Source of the DNA: a virus
DNA length: 35,812 bases
Strand: one strand, 5' to 3'
Virus record (IMG/VR): IMGVR_UViG_3300010885_023803
Coordinates: 1-35,812 of that record
A model generated the notes under the pieces. The model did no database searches. It was not told the origin of the DNA and was given only the letters and a program-made list of their open reading frames with translations. This document shows positions 16,673-25,221 of this stretch, piece after piece; position 1 is the stretch's first letter, and every line of letters starts with the position of its first letter. The position numbers were made by a program, and so were the translations under genes.

Positions 16673-17189
16673 TACACAAAACCGCCAACAAGTAGACTAT
16701 TTTGTCGGCACAGAGGTTGAAAATACTATTATGAAGGGCGAAAAGACCTTGTTTGTAGTAGGCATTAAACCTATAGACGAAATTATCAAATTAGCGGAAG
16801 AACATAATATTCGACACATTTATTTTGGCACTAGTCAAAGTTTTCATCCCGCTAATCCATATGATTGGGCGTCTTGGAATGAAATGATTAAACCCTTGCT
16901 AATTAAAGATTATTTTGTTACACTAGACTTCGACGTACAATATTGTAAAGAGATTCACGAAGAATCGTGGTGTGAATACAAAACGTTCATTCCCATGATC
17001 AGTGTTAAGATTCCTTACATTAAGTTATATAATTATCATGCCACAGTTAAAATTGACGATAACACTTGGGGTGACACTAATACTGGAGTATGGTGTCACC
17101 CGTTAAATGAACTTATGACCAGAAACGCTTACACTGATTGGAAAGACTATGTCGGAGACACTACAGTTTTTCCCGAGGAACAAAAATGA
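16662..17189 (+). CDS. Conserved phage protein of unknown function
   Basis: The start is ATG 16662 (MGINTQNRQQ), overlapping the dehydrogenase by 11 bases and giving 175 residues. Segments such as VDYFVGTEVENTIMKGEKTL and HIYFGTSQSF look like a protein conserved in T4-like marine phages. An alpha/beta arrangement is plausible. There is no catalytic motif I can name. It overlaps the T-fold-like gene by ATGA, so the two are probably co-translated. Confidence 0.6.
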   Translation: MGINTQNRQQVDYFVGTEVENTIMKGEKTLFVVGIKPIDEIIKLAEEHNIRHIYFGTSQSFHPANPYDWASWNEMIKPLLIKDYFVTLDFDVQYCKEIHEESWCEYKTFIPMISVKIPYIKLYNYHATVKIDDNTWGDTNTGVWCHPLNELMTRNAYTDWKDYVGDTTVFPEEQK

Positions 17190-17632
17190 TTAATCAAGAA
17201 CAAAGAGAAACTATCGAACGAGTTAAACAACACGCCGAAAGAAAAATTTGGGTTACCTTCAAAAAAGAAGGTATGCACAGATATCCTGCGGCAGCAACTA
17301 ATCCCTTGCTTGCAACCGGAGATGAGTACGACGTTAGTTTTTTAGCTAACCCACATCGTCATATTTTTCATTTCCAAGTTTGGATTGATGTTTTCCACAG
17401 TGACAGAGACATCGAATTTATTCAGTTCAAACGATGGCTCGAAAACCTCTATCGTGACCGAACCCTTGAACTTGACTTCAAAAGCTGTGAAATGATTGCA
17501 GATGATCTGTATTTGCAAATCGCTGGTCGTTATCCAAATCGTGCAGTATGGATTGAAGTCTCGGAAGACGGTGAAAACGGAGCTCTTATCAAATACGAAA
17601 CTCACCAACCCACTCAACGTATTAAAATTTAA
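17186..17632 (+). CDS. Conserved phage protein with possible T-fold (QueD/QueF-like) architecture
   Basis: The start is ATG 17186, giving 148 residues. The order of elements is like a T-fold domain: an HxH pair at the start of a long strand (NPHRHIFHFQVWIDVFH), then DIEFIQFKRWLENLY where QueD has its GMVxDF element. SCEMIADDLYLQI follows in place of PTAENLA, and then VWIEVSEDGENGALIKY. The catalytic Cys residues of QueD and QueF are absent; its only Cys is in SCEM. Activity is therefore unclear. Similar proteins seem widespread in T4-like marine phages, so a link to the deazaguanine genes is tentative. Confidence 0.45.
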   Translation: MINQEQRETIERVKQHAERKIWVTFKKEGMHRYPAAATNPLLATGDEYDVSFLANPHRHIFHFQVWIDVFHSDRDIEFIQFKRWLENLYRDRTLELDFKSCEMIADDLYLQIAGRYPNRAVWIEVSEDGENGALIKYETHQPTQRIKI

Positions 17633-17643
17633 GGAAAATTGTA

Positions 17644-17856
17644 ATGGCACAGCCTAAATATATCGAAAAATATCTACGCATTAAACCCGAAGTTGATAAA
17701 ATTTTCGACGACTTAGAAGGATATAAAAACTTTTGTCGATTTAATATGCTTAAATTCGACGAACGAGATTTGTATAAATCCGAACAATATCGTAAATTTG
17801 AAAAATATCGTAACTGGCGAAATAAACAATTTGATAAACAACAAAACAATTTCTAA
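17644..17856 (+). CDS. Small basic aromatic-rich protein
   Basis: This 70-residue protein is rich in Lys, Arg, Tyr and Phe (for example YLRIKPEVDKIFDDLEGYKN) and probably helical. AAGGAA lies just before ATG 17644. Its charge would suit nucleic-acid binding, but no motif shows that. It sits two bases before the glycosyltransferase gene. Confidence 0.5.
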   Translation: MAQPKYIEKYLRIKPEVDKIFDDLEGYKNFCRFNMLKFDERDLYKSEQYRKFEKYRNWRNKQFDKQQNNF

Positions 17857-17858
17857 AA

Positions 17859-18956
17859 ATGGCTAAGATTTTTGTTGTAGATTTGGAGTCAGTCGAAACT
17901 AGGTACACTGCCCAATGGAAATCGCATGTACCTAATTTATTAAAGAAGGCAGGACACGATGTCCATGTTATTTCAGGTCCTACTAATATCCCAGACGCTA
18001 CTACTCCTGGTGCCTTTCTTAATTTTGGCGGCACCAACATCTACAAGGCTAGTCAGGTTGAGCAAATGGGTAGACTCTTCACCGAAGGTAAAGTGGTTGC
18101 TGGTGATCACTTTATCTTTACAGATGCTTGGCATCCTGGTATTATCAACTTAAAGTATATGAGTGAGTTACTGAATATTCCAGTAACTACACACGGTCTG
18201 TGGCATGCTGGTAGTTATGATCCTCAGGATTTTCTAGGACGCTTAGTTGGTAAGAAGAAGTGGGTCAGACATGCTGAAAAGAGTTTCTTTCACGCAGTTG
18301 ATCATAACTACTTTGCTACAGAGTTTCATGTTAAGTTATTCTTCGATGAACTCCTAGAAGATGGATGGCCTTCAGAGAATCCTTGGTACGAAGAAGACTG
18401 GGCTGAACGCTATGACAGTGGAAAAATTGTAAGGACTGGCTGGCCCATGGAGTATATGGAAGATACATTGTTGATGTATAAGAACATGCCCAAGCGTGAT
18501 CTTATCTTGTTTCCACATCGTATTGCACCAGAGAAGCAAGTTGAAATCTTCCGTGACTTAGCCACACAGTTACCACAATATGAATTCGTTGTATGTCAGG
18601 ATCAACAATTAGACAAACACGAATATCACAAATTGTTGGGCCGTGCTAAGATTGTGTTTAGTTGTAGTCTTCAAGAAACATTGGGAATAGGATGTTATGA
18701 AGGTGCGTTAGTTAATGCTTTGCCAATGGTGCCCGACAGACTCAGCTACAAAGAAATGTACTCTAATGGATTTAAGTATCCATCACATTGGACTGAAGAC
18801 TGGGCTTGTTATATCAATTTCAAAGAATATTTGATCAATCATATACAAGTAACAATGGATCATTACGAAACAAGGTTACCAGAACTAGAAATACTTAAAC
18901 ATAACCTAAACACGAATTTTTTTAGTGCAAAGGCCTTACTTGACAAATTTCAATAA
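17859..18956 (+). CDS. GT-B fold glycosyltransferase (GT4-like)
   Basis: This 365-residue protein has the two halves of a GT-B enzyme. The donor-binding half contains LILFPHRIAPEKQVEIF, then QYEFVVCQDQQ, and LGRAKIVFSCSLQETLGIGC followed by YEGALVNALPMVPDR. The ETLGIGCYE segment corresponds to the GT4 E-x7-E region that holds the nucleotide sugar. The N-terminal half has LLKKAGHDVHVISGP, typical of the acceptor domain. It would transfer a sugar made by the neighbouring enzymes to a surface, virion or DNA acceptor, which I cannot define. The next gene overlaps it by 32 bases. Confidence 0.78.
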   Translation: MAKIFVVDLESVETRYTAQWKSHVPNLLKKAGHDVHVISGPTNIPDATTPGAFLNFGGTNIYKASQVEQMGRLFTEGKVVAGDHFIFTDAWHPGIINLKYMSELLNIPVTTHGLWHAGSYDPQDFLGRLVGKKKWVRHAEKSFFHAVDHNYFATEFHVKLFFDELLEDGWPSENPWYEEDWAERYDSGKIVRTGWPMEYMEDTLLMYKNMPKRDLILFPHRIAPEKQVEIFRDLATQLPQYEFVVCQDQQLDKHEYHKLLGRAKIVFSCSLQETLGIGCYEGALVNALPMVPDRLSYKEMYSNGFKYPSHWTEDWACYINFKEYLINHIQVTMDHYETRLPELEILKHNLNTNFFSAKALLDKFQ

Positions 18957-19533
18957 AATTTTCGAATTTGAACAACAGTTAGCCGAATTTACTGGTGCAA
19001 ATTATGCCGTAATGACAGACTGCTGTACACATGCAATTGAACTCTGTCTACGAATTAATTGTGTAAGATACTGCGAATTTACGGCATTTACATACCTTAG
19101 TGTGCCAATGACCATGCATAAACTAGATATTACATATAAGTTAATGCCCGAATACTGGATTGGAGAATATCAATTCAACGGAACTAATATATGGGATAGT
19201 GCAAGACGGTTAGAAAAAAATATGCACAGAAAAGGCACGATGCAGTGTTTGAGTTTTGGTTGGGATAAACCACTGGCCATTGGCAGGGGTGGCGCTATTC
19301 TATTAGATGACAAAGATGCATATGATAGGCTTATTTTAATGCGCTATGATGGCCGCGACCTAAATACTATACCTTGGCAGGATCAAAAAACTTTTGTAGT
19401 AGGCTATCATTATAAACCAACAATTGAAGAAGCAATAAAAGGTTTGGAACTATTTCAATCCATTAAAGTTGACAACCCTACTCCTAAAAAAGTACAATAT
19501 CCTGACTTAAGAAAAATTACTATACTGGATTAA
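18925..19533 (+). CDS. Short DegT/DnrJ/EryC1-like aminotransferase domain protein
   Basis: With a GTG start at 18925 the protein has 202 residues, about half the usual DegT length. The PLP core is recognisable: TDCCTHAIELCLR where the cofactor phosphate is bound, IWDSAR with D91 at the pyridine-nitrogen position, and LSFGWDKPLAIGRGGAILL with K115 at the Schiff-base position. The C-terminal domain is reduced to about 60 residues. It could be a minimal sugar aminotransferase, a PLP-dependent dehydratase or a non-catalytic partner. The Gfo/Idh gene upstream is a common partner in amino-sugar pathways. The start is uncertain. Confidence 0.7.
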   Translation: MQRPYLTNFNKIFEFEQQLAEFTGANYAVMTDCCTHAIELCLRINCVRYCEFTAFTYLSVPMTMHKLDITYKLMPEYWIGEYQFNGTNIWDSARRLEKNMHRKGTMQCLSFGWDKPLAIGRGGAILLDDKDAYDRLILMRYDGRDLNTIPWQDQKTFVVGYHYKPTIEEAIKGLELFQSIKVDNPTPKKVQYPDLRKITILD

Positions 19534-19536
19534 TAT

Positions 19537-20283
19537 ATGACCGATAAAAAAGAAACAGCACTAGACGTTATGTACGGCGACAGCGGCTATCAAGAAGGCA
19601 CAGCACATAACTATTTGGGGTTTGTAATGAAACGTAATGGTAAAAGATTCTGGGCTGGAGATAACATCAGTGAATACCTTGATGACAAAATGAAAGAACA
19701 GCTAATCAATGAAACAACTCTAGCATTTGAAAAAGTGTTAGACTGCTTATTGATCGATCGTGAGACAGATCCTAATAGCAAAGGCACAGCAAGACGCCTT
19801 GCTAAAATGTATTTTAACGAAGTAATGGCGGGCCGATATGAGTCTCCCCCAGATTGTACAGCATTTCCAAATAATAGTGAGGATAGATATGAAGGCATGT
19901 TGGTTGTTCGTAGTGAGTTGCGTAGTATGTGTAGTCATCATCACCAACCCGTTACTGGTGTTGCTTATATTGGTATTATTGCCGCTGAGAAACTTATTGG
20001 CTTATCAAAGTACACACGTATCGCGCAGTGGTGCGCTAGACGAGGTACTCTCCAGGAGGAACTTGCTAATGATATTGCTAGGGAGATTCAAAAGTTCACA
20101 GAGGCAAAAGATGTAGGTGTTTACATACAGGCCACTCATGGATGTTGCGAAAATCGAGGCATTATGGCACATTCTAGTCTGACACAGACTACAGTGCTCA
20201 AGGGTGCTTTTAAAGACGATCCCGGCACTAAGAAAGAGTTTTTCGATAATATTAAACTACAACAAGATTTTGCTCCCCGATAA
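19537..20283 (+). CDS. folE: GTP cyclohydrolase I (FolE)
   Basis: FolE converts GTP to 7,8-dihydroneopterin triphosphate, the first step towards folate and 7-deazaguanine. This 248-residue protein has the zinc site in MCSHHHQPVTG (C132, H135) with a second Cys in THGCCENRG (C203/C204). KLIGLSKYTRIAQWCARR and TLQEELANDIA are the family's active-site blocks. The usual CEHH is CSHH here, and the N-terminus has an extra loop, so the enzyme is divergent but looks complete. With QueD and QueE it most likely feeds DNA modification by DpdA, since no folate genes are present. Confidence 0.92.
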   Translation: MTDKKETALDVMYGDSGYQEGTAHNYLGFVMKRNGKRFWAGDNISEYLDDKMKEQLINETTLAFEKVLDCLLIDRETDPNSKGTARRLAKMYFNEVMAGRYESPPDCTAFPNNSEDRYEGMLVVRSELRSMCSHHHQPVTGVAYIGIIAAEKLIGLSKYTRIAQWCARRGTLQEELANDIAREIQKFTEAKDVGVYIQATHGCCENRGIMAHSSLTQTTVLKGAFKDDPGTKKEFFDNIKLQQDFAPR

Positions 20284-20302
20284 TTAACTTAAGGAAACAT
20301 CA

Positions 20303-20512
20303 ATGGCTAAAAAACCAATCAATAAAATTGCAGACAAACTCAACAAAGTTAACGAGTCGTTTTCTGTTAACATGTATGACAACGGGTTCATGATCGAAGT
20401 CAGTGGGCGAGATAGTAATAACGAATACAAGACTGCTAAAGTCATGGTGGGAACCGTCGACGAACTTATTGCACTAGTTAAAGAAGTATCGGGCATGGAA
20501 AGGGACGAATGA
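20303..20512 (+). CDS. Small conserved phage protein
   Basis: This 69-residue protein follows AAGGAAA and starts at ATG 20303. Its centre, FSVNMYDNGFMIEVSGRD, and its end, TVDELIALVKEVS, suggest a beta-beta-alpha layout. The next gene has a similar arrangement (a strand with a Gly pair, then a helix near the C-terminus), so the two may be distant paralogs. It has no catalytic motif. Confidence 0.55.
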   Translation: MAKKPINKIADKLNKVNESFSVNMYDNGFMIEVSGRDSNNEYKTAKVMVGTVDELIALVKEVSGMERDE

Positions 20513-20796
20513 TGACTAATTGGTTAAGACGAAAACTAATAAATTTTTTGTACCCAGAAGATGTACCGGGATGTGCGACAAGTAGTAGATTAACTGTATC
20601 TTCTGCCGACGAATACGATGAAGACAACACACTGAGGTTTTCGGTTACTCCTGCAAGGGGAGGAGTTATTGTGTCTGTTCGAAATTACAATAGAAAAAAA
20701 GATACTTCCGACACTATCATCCATGTTATTCACGACGATGAAGATTTGGCGCATCGAGTGTCCGAAATTGTTAGTCTGAGTTTATTACGTAACTAA
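20509..20796 (+). CDS. Small conserved phage protein, possible paralog of its neighbour
   Basis: The 95-residue protein overlaps the previous stop by ATGA. The N-terminus (TNWLRRKLINFLY) is amphipathic. The middle, LRFSVTPARGGVIVSVRNY, and the end, DEDLAHRVSEIVSLSLL, echo the beta-then-helix layout of the gene before it. No function is assigned. It is the last gene before the lipoprotein pair. Confidence 0.55.
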   Translation: MMTNWLRRKLINFLYPEDVPGCATSSRLTVSSADEYDEDNTLRFSVTPARGGVIVSVRNYNRKKDTSDTIIHVIHDDEDLAHRVSEIVSLSLLRN

Positions 20797-20832
20797 CTGT
20801 TGTATTAAAACCACAGACAAAATTTAGGGTTC

Positions 20833-22575
20833 ATGTTAAAATTAGGCATGAGCTCTAATTTTACGACTTCAATTCTGTTAACTTTAGTACTAACTGCCTG
20901 CGGTGGGGGTGGCGCTGGCGACAGCGGAACTATGGTCCAACATGGAATTAATATTTCCGACTATGAAACTAAAAATGTTAAGTCATTATTGTCGATTATA
21001 GGCAATTGGAATATTAACATGTATCGACTTAAAACTGGTAATCCCACTGATCCAGTCGATTCTTATAATATAATTCGTTTTGGGGCAAACCAGTATGAAG
21101 GTGTGGTACTAGCCGGATGGGCCTACGATCCCAGGTTAGTCAATGAACGTTATCCTTATCAAGTTAATATAGCGTTATTAGAGCAACGAACTAGCGGAAG
21201 CTTGCGGTTAGCTACATCGGAGTATGTACTTCATTCTAATACAAACGGTGCTAGTAGTGTCATTGTTGCAGACTTCAATGGCGATGGTAGAGATGATATG
21301 TTTTTGCCTGCGTACAATGAAACACCTGCGTTGGGTGTTAGCAGTGCCGCATTTATTAGTAAATCGAACGGTAGTTTTAGCAAGCTAGGAACAAACTCAG
21401 TAGGATCTATATCCCTGTTATCCAACGGTACAGATGCGGTCATAATCAAAGACAGTAAACTAATTACCTTTGGCGGAAAGCCCTCTGTGTTAGTTACTGG
21501 AAATGATTCTACTGGTAATACGTTCAGTGGTGTCTACACCTACAACGGAAGTAAATTTGATTTTACTCGATTGCCTGGATCTGGGTTAAGCGTGGCCCGT
21601 GGAGACTTTTTACTCAATGGCACTGAACAAGTTATATATGCTGGCACTAGTCTAAGCATTGTTGGGGCACCTGCTCCTTATTTCAATAAAGCAGAATATT
21701 CTGCATATGTCAGTGAAGATCCATTGAACAAAACTAAACAACCAAAAATTTGGGTCGACGATATAAATCAAGATGGAGTTCCTGACATTATTGTGGGATC
21801 AGAAATTAATCCTGGTTGGAGAGCTCAGTTACAATTACTAGTTAACCAGGGCAATAACAGATTTGTTGATCAAACATATAAAATGCCGTTCAATGAAGGT
21901 GCGGGCTTAGATTACAGTATGCGTCTAATAGATGTGGACAATAGCGGGATTAAAAGCTATTTTTTAGCACAAACAGATGCATATTGTGAACCAGTGGGAT
22001 GTCGAGACAAAACATTACACGGTAATTACATTCTTGTAAATGACGGCACTGGCCAGTTTCATGTCGCCATGCATTCGGAATTTTTAAATCTAGGAGACCA
22101 AGTTATTTCTGTTATACGTGCCAATGCATTAAGCACAGATATCATGCCTATAACTTGGGCCGTGGCTGATCAAGAAGTTCCTAAATTTATAGCATATCGT
22201 TCTCCGGATGGAAACATTAATTTTATGGCTAAAGCCGTGACGTTGAGCAACACTGGAGAGACAGTGACTACCATGGTCAATGTTCCTTTAAAAATTAACT
22301 TAACCACTGACTTTAAAAAAGATATTGTGATAACTGACAGAAATAATAGTAAAAATATTCGAACATTTGCGGGTAATGACACTATTGCCGGTGGGTGCAT
22401 AGGATCTTGTAAAATTGACGGCGGGCTTGGTACTAATACCGTAGTGTTTTCTGGATTAAAAAACAGTTATACAATAAGCCGAACCACAGATGGGTTTATT
22501 GTATCTAATAGATTTGGTACAGAAACTTTAAAAAATATACAAATTCTTCGTTTTGCTGATGCAACTATCCAATGA
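20833..22575 (+). CDS. FG-GAP/VCBS-repeat lipoprotein with RTX-like C-terminus
   Basis: The 580-residue protein begins with a lipoprotein signal: a hydrophobic stretch ending in LTAC with lipidated Cys23, followed by a Gly-rich tether. FG-GAP calcium-loop repeats appear at about residue 145 (VADFNGDGRDDMFLP), 307 (VDDINQDGVPDIIVG) and 366 (LIDVDNSG). The last 75 residues (FAGNDTIAGG, IDGGLGTNTVVFSG, LKNIQILRFADATIQ) resemble the end domain of serralysin/RTX-type secreted proteins. It would be anchored in a membrane, facing the periplasm or the cell surface. Such a protein is unusual in a phage. It may modify or block host surface contacts. It overlaps its paralog downstream. Confidence 0.8.
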   Translation: MLKLGMSSNFTTSILLTLVLTACGGGGAGDSGTMVQHGINISDYETKNVKSLLSIIGNWNINMYRLKTGNPTDPVDSYNIIRFGANQYEGVVLAGWAYDPRLVNERYPYQVNIALLEQRTSGSLRLATSEYVLHSNTNGASSVIVADFNGDGRDDMFLPAYNETPALGVSSAAFISKSNGSFSKLGTNSVGSISLLSNGTDAVIIKDSKLITFGGKPSVLVTGNDSTGNTFSGVYTYNGSKFDFTRLPGSGLSVARGDFLLNGTEQVIYAGTSLSIVGAPAPYFNKAEYSAYVSEDPLNKTKQPKIWVDDINQDGVPDIIVGSEINPGWRAQLQLLVNQGNNRFVDQTYKMPFNEGAGLDYSMRLIDVDNSGIKSYFLAQTDAYCEPVGCRDKTLHGNYILVNDGTGQFHVAMHSEFLNLGDQVISVIRANALSTDIMPITWAVADQEVPKFIAYRSPDGNINFMAKAVTLSNTGETVTTMVNVPLKINLTTDFKKDIVITDRNNSKNIRTFAGNDTIAGGCIGSCKIDGGLGTNTVVFSGLKNSYTISRTTDGFIVSNRFGTETLKNIQILRFADATIQ

Positions 22576-23792
22576 AAAAAATTTTAATTTTTGCTATGTG
22601 TGTATTGGTCTCTGCTTGTGGCGGGGGCGGTGGTGGTGGCAGCGGTAATCCTTCTACTAATGGTGATTTAATTGGCGCAAGTACTCAAAATCTAATGCCA
22701 GGTATGGCCACTGGAGATTTTGTAGGAGATGGTGGTGTATACGTAATTGTTTCTGGTTGGTTGTTTTGGAACTTTTCATTCAATGATGCGCCTGTTAAAA
22801 TCTATAAAGTAAATGTCGCAGGCGGGGGCTCTGACGTTACTTCGCAGATTATCGGATCTAACATTAAAGCAAGCACTCATGTGCCGTTGGTTGCAGATTT
22901 TAATGGAGACAGGATAGATGATATCTTCTTGCCAGGTTTTTACGATACTCCTGTGGGAGTTGGACAAAGTTATGCATTTATTAGTCAGCGAGGAACTACA
23001 CATCGTCGTGTGACTTTACCACAAACTACATGGAGTCACGATGCAACTGTTGTTGACATTGACCGCGACGGAGACATTGATGTTGTCAATAGTGTGGGAC
23101 AAATGTGGATTAACGACGGTCACGGAAATTTTACATTTAGGACACACACATATCAATTTGATACACTTTGGATGAATGGCAATGGAATCTGCGCTGGTGA
23201 TTTTAATAATAGCGGCCGGCAACAAATAGTAATAACAGATTTATCTATTAACGGTCTTAAAGAACCAATTGCAGATACTGCAATTTTTGAATTAGATCAA
23301 AATATCAATGCTGTGGCCAGACATATTTTACCTCCACCCATCCTAGACAGAAAATCTACTGTAGAAGCCAGCCACGACTATACTTGCAGAGTTGCAGACA
23401 TAAACAATGACGGTCTATTAGACATTGTTGTGTTTAGTAGACCCTGGGACTCTGCACGAAATAATATATGGACTGAAGAAAGATATATTCAAACGTTAAT
23501 TAATCGTGGCAATTTTGTGTTTGAAGATACATCCTCTTTAAACAGTGTTTATTATCAAAAAATAGAGTCTGACTATATTCCCCAACTCAAAGATTTTAAC
23601 AAGGACGGTAAAATTGATTTGTGGATTGCACCCGACTTATTTCTAAATCAATCGGGGAGTTTAAAATTATCTGCTAGCAGACCAGGAACAAGCATAGTCA
23701 CATCTATGTTAATTGCTGTTAATAACAATTATGGATTATTTTATATCAAAGATAATAATGTGTATTTTACCAAATTAGATTATAAATTTTGA
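22572..23792 (+). CDS. Second FG-GAP/VCBS-repeat lipoprotein, paralog of the preceding gene
   Basis: The 406-residue protein has a short signal with VSAC (lipidated Cys16) and a seven-Gly tether. Five acidic calcium-loop repeats can be read, at about residues 108 (VADFNGDRIDDIFLP), 160 (VVDIDRDGDIDVV), 209 (AGDFNNSGRQQIV), 275 (VADINNDGLLDIVV) and 339 (LKDFNKDGKIDLW). This suggests a beta propeller. The first repeat is clearly related to the matching part of the upstream protein, but the RTX-like tail is missing. It is co-translated with that gene through an ATGA overlap. A surface or periplasmic binding role is likely. Confidence 0.8.
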   Translation: MKKILIFAMCVLVSACGGGGGGGSGNPSTNGDLIGASTQNLMPGMATGDFVGDGGVYVIVSGWLFWNFSFNDAPVKIYKVNVAGGGSDVTSQIIGSNIKASTHVPLVADFNGDRIDDIFLPGFYDTPVGVGQSYAFISQRGTTHRRVTLPQTTWSHDATVVDIDRDGDIDVVNSVGQMWINDGHGNFTFRTHTYQFDTLWMNGNGICAGDFNNSGRQQIVITDLSINGLKEPIADTAIFELDQNINAVARHILPPPILDRKSTVEASHDYTCRVADINNDGLLDIVVFSRPWDSARNNIWTEERYIQTLINRGNFVFEDTSSLNSVYYQKIESDYIPQLKDFNKDGKIDLWIAPDLFLNQSGSLKLSASRPGTSIVTSMLIAVNNNYGLFYIKDNNVYFTKLDYKF

Positions 23793-23837
23793 AATAGCAT
23801 GTATAATGTAAGTACAGGCATACTATAAGGATTTAAG

Positions 23838-24287
23838 ATGTTTCTTAAAATTTTAGATCGGTTAGGACGTAAACGAATCGTAATGGATCGAGTCAATGAT
23901 CAACCATATCTTGAAAGGTATTATATCTTTTTGAAAGATAGAAAGCGTTTTCCCTTTAATGTATTTTTACACAAATTCTTAAAATCAGATCCAGATGACT
24001 TACACGATCATCCTTGGCCTTACTTTACGTTAATCCTTCGTGGTGGCTATTGGGAATGGGTACCTCAGTTTAATTCCAAAGGCGAGAAATTTGGAGAAAT
24101 CTCCATATGGAGAAGTCCTGGACACTTTAGATTTTGCAAAGCATCTAGCTATCATAGAATCGAACTGGACCCAACTGTAACTTGCTGGACTTTATTTTGC
24201 CCGGGCCCACAACAAAAAGATTGGGGCTTTATGAGTAAAGGTCAATGGGTACAGTGGGAACAATACTTGGCTGGCAGAACTAAATGA
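23838..24287 (+). CDS. Cupin-like conserved phage protein
   Basis: This 149-residue protein has a cupin-type His cluster (DPDDLHDHPWPYFTLILRGG) and a second block WRSPGHFRFCKASSYHRIEL. Together these supply His residues for a metal site on a jelly-roll barrel. ARGNRRGH-type DNA contacts are absent. Similar proteins occur in marine T4-like phages, without a known role as far as I can recall. A dioxygenase, a sugar-phosphate enzyme or a sensor are all possible. TAAGGA precedes ATG 23838, and the gene overlaps the next by ATGA. Confidence 0.6.
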   Translation: MFLKILDRLGRKRIVMDRVNDQPYLERYYIFLKDRKRFPFNVFLHKFLKSDPDDLHDHPWPYFTLILRGGYWEWVPQFNSKGEKFGEISIWRSPGHFRFCKASSYHRIELDPTVTCWTLFCPGPQQKDWGFMSKGQWVQWEQYLAGRTK

Positions 24288-24622
24288 TAGCACTACCCCC
24301 AGGCTGTACTGTAGTATATCCCATATGGATAGACGTCGGTCAGTTAACTAAAAATATAATCGATTGGTACGAACAAATAGGCGGTCGTCAAAAAGTTGAC
24401 ACTTATTGGACTCACCGCGGGCGAGAACACTCTGACGTTTATATAGCATATGGTCGCGGCAAATGGTGCCATCATCATCAAAACGGACACGGCGGAACTA
24501 GGTTGCATTTTAATGGCGAAGATGCTAGTATTGCATCTATGTTTATTATAAAATTTTTAGATAACATAACCAATCACAATCTTAAAGAACACATGGAGAG
24601 AAAAGAAAATGAATATTACTAA
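24284..24622 (+). CDS. Small conserved protein of unknown function
   Basis: The 112-residue protein contains a His-rich stretch (GRGKWCHHHQNGHGG) near residue 65 that could bind a metal. The N-terminus (LPPGCTVVYPIWIDVGQLTK) is hydrophobic but not a signal peptide. It is coupled to the cupin gene upstream by ATGA and overlaps the phosphoribosyltransferase downstream by 14 bases. I do not recognise the family. Confidence 0.5.
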   Translation: MIALPPGCTVVYPIWIDVGQLTKNIIDWYEQIGGRQKVDTYWTHRGREHSDVYIAYGRGKWCHHHQNGHGGTRLHFNGEDASIASMFIIKFLDNITNHNLKEHMERKENEYY

Positions 24623-25130
24623 TAAAGAATATCACGGTCTTATTGCAAAAATTTGCAGAGATATCGCTGTCAGCAATTGGCGTCCAGACTACATTGTAGG
24701 CATGGTACAAGGCGGACTTATTCCAGCTGTGATGATTGGCAATTACTTTAATATTCCAGTGAATACCCTAAGCAAGGAAGAAAGTAATTTATGGATGGCC
24801 GAAGATGCATTTGGTTATGTATCATCATCTACTATGCCGCGGCCCGCTGGAGAAGTTACAACTGATCCAGCTACACGTAAAAATATTCTAATTGTTAATG
24901 ATATCAATGCTACCGGTAAAACCATTAATAATCTTATGGAAGACTGGAGTTCTGGATGCTTGCCCAACGATCCAGCCTGGGAAAACATTTGGAATAACAA
25001 TGTTAAGTTTGCTGTGATTTACGATAATGTCAGTAGCAAATCAAAAGTTACTGTAGACTTCTGCGGAGAAGAAATTACTAAGAGTAAAAAAGAACGTATA
25101 GTATTTCCTTACGAAAATTGGTGGGCATAA
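24609..25130 (+). CDS. Phosphoribosyltransferase, type I PRTase fold
   Basis: Type I PRTases move a ribose-5-phosphate from PRPP to a base, or in some cases act as regulators. This 173-residue protein has the PRPP loop ILIVNDINATGKTINNL, in which the usual acidic pair is Asn-Asp. It also has the PPi loop region DYIVGMVQGGLIPAVMI near residue 27. Length and layout fit xanthine/hypoxanthine-guanine-type enzymes, but the specificity hood cannot be read. Next to GMP reductase and the deazaguanine genes it could recycle purine bases or charge a modified base. Confidence 0.78.
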   Translation: MNITNKEYHGLIAKICRDIAVSNWRPDYIVGMVQGGLIPAVMIGNYFNIPVNTLSKEESNLWMAEDAFGYVSSSTMPRPAGEVTTDPATRKNILIVNDINATGKTINNLMEDWSSGCLPNDPAWENIWNNNVKFAVIYDNVSSKSKVTVDFCGEEITKSKKERIVFPYENWWA

Positions 25131-25133
25131 ATA
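25127..25133 (+). promoter_or_regulatory. Late-promoter-like ATAAATA upstream of queD
   Basis: ATAAATA overlaps the stop of the phosphoribosyltransferase gene at the start of the 91-base gap before queD. I see no sigma70-like pair in that gap, so this may be the local start, but the evidence is only a heptamer. Confidence 0.3.
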
Positions 25134-25221
25134 CTTGCTCAAGAGGACTTCTATGGCATTCATCCCTCTCTAAAAATTCTGCATGTCATCAAACTTGCTA
25201 CTTAAATAAAGGAGACTAGAG

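Noticed and set aside
23802-23807. TATAAT upstream of the cupin gene at 23838
   Set aside because: No acceptable -35 box lies 16-18 bases upstream and it is not a proper extended -10, so I did not list it as a promoter.
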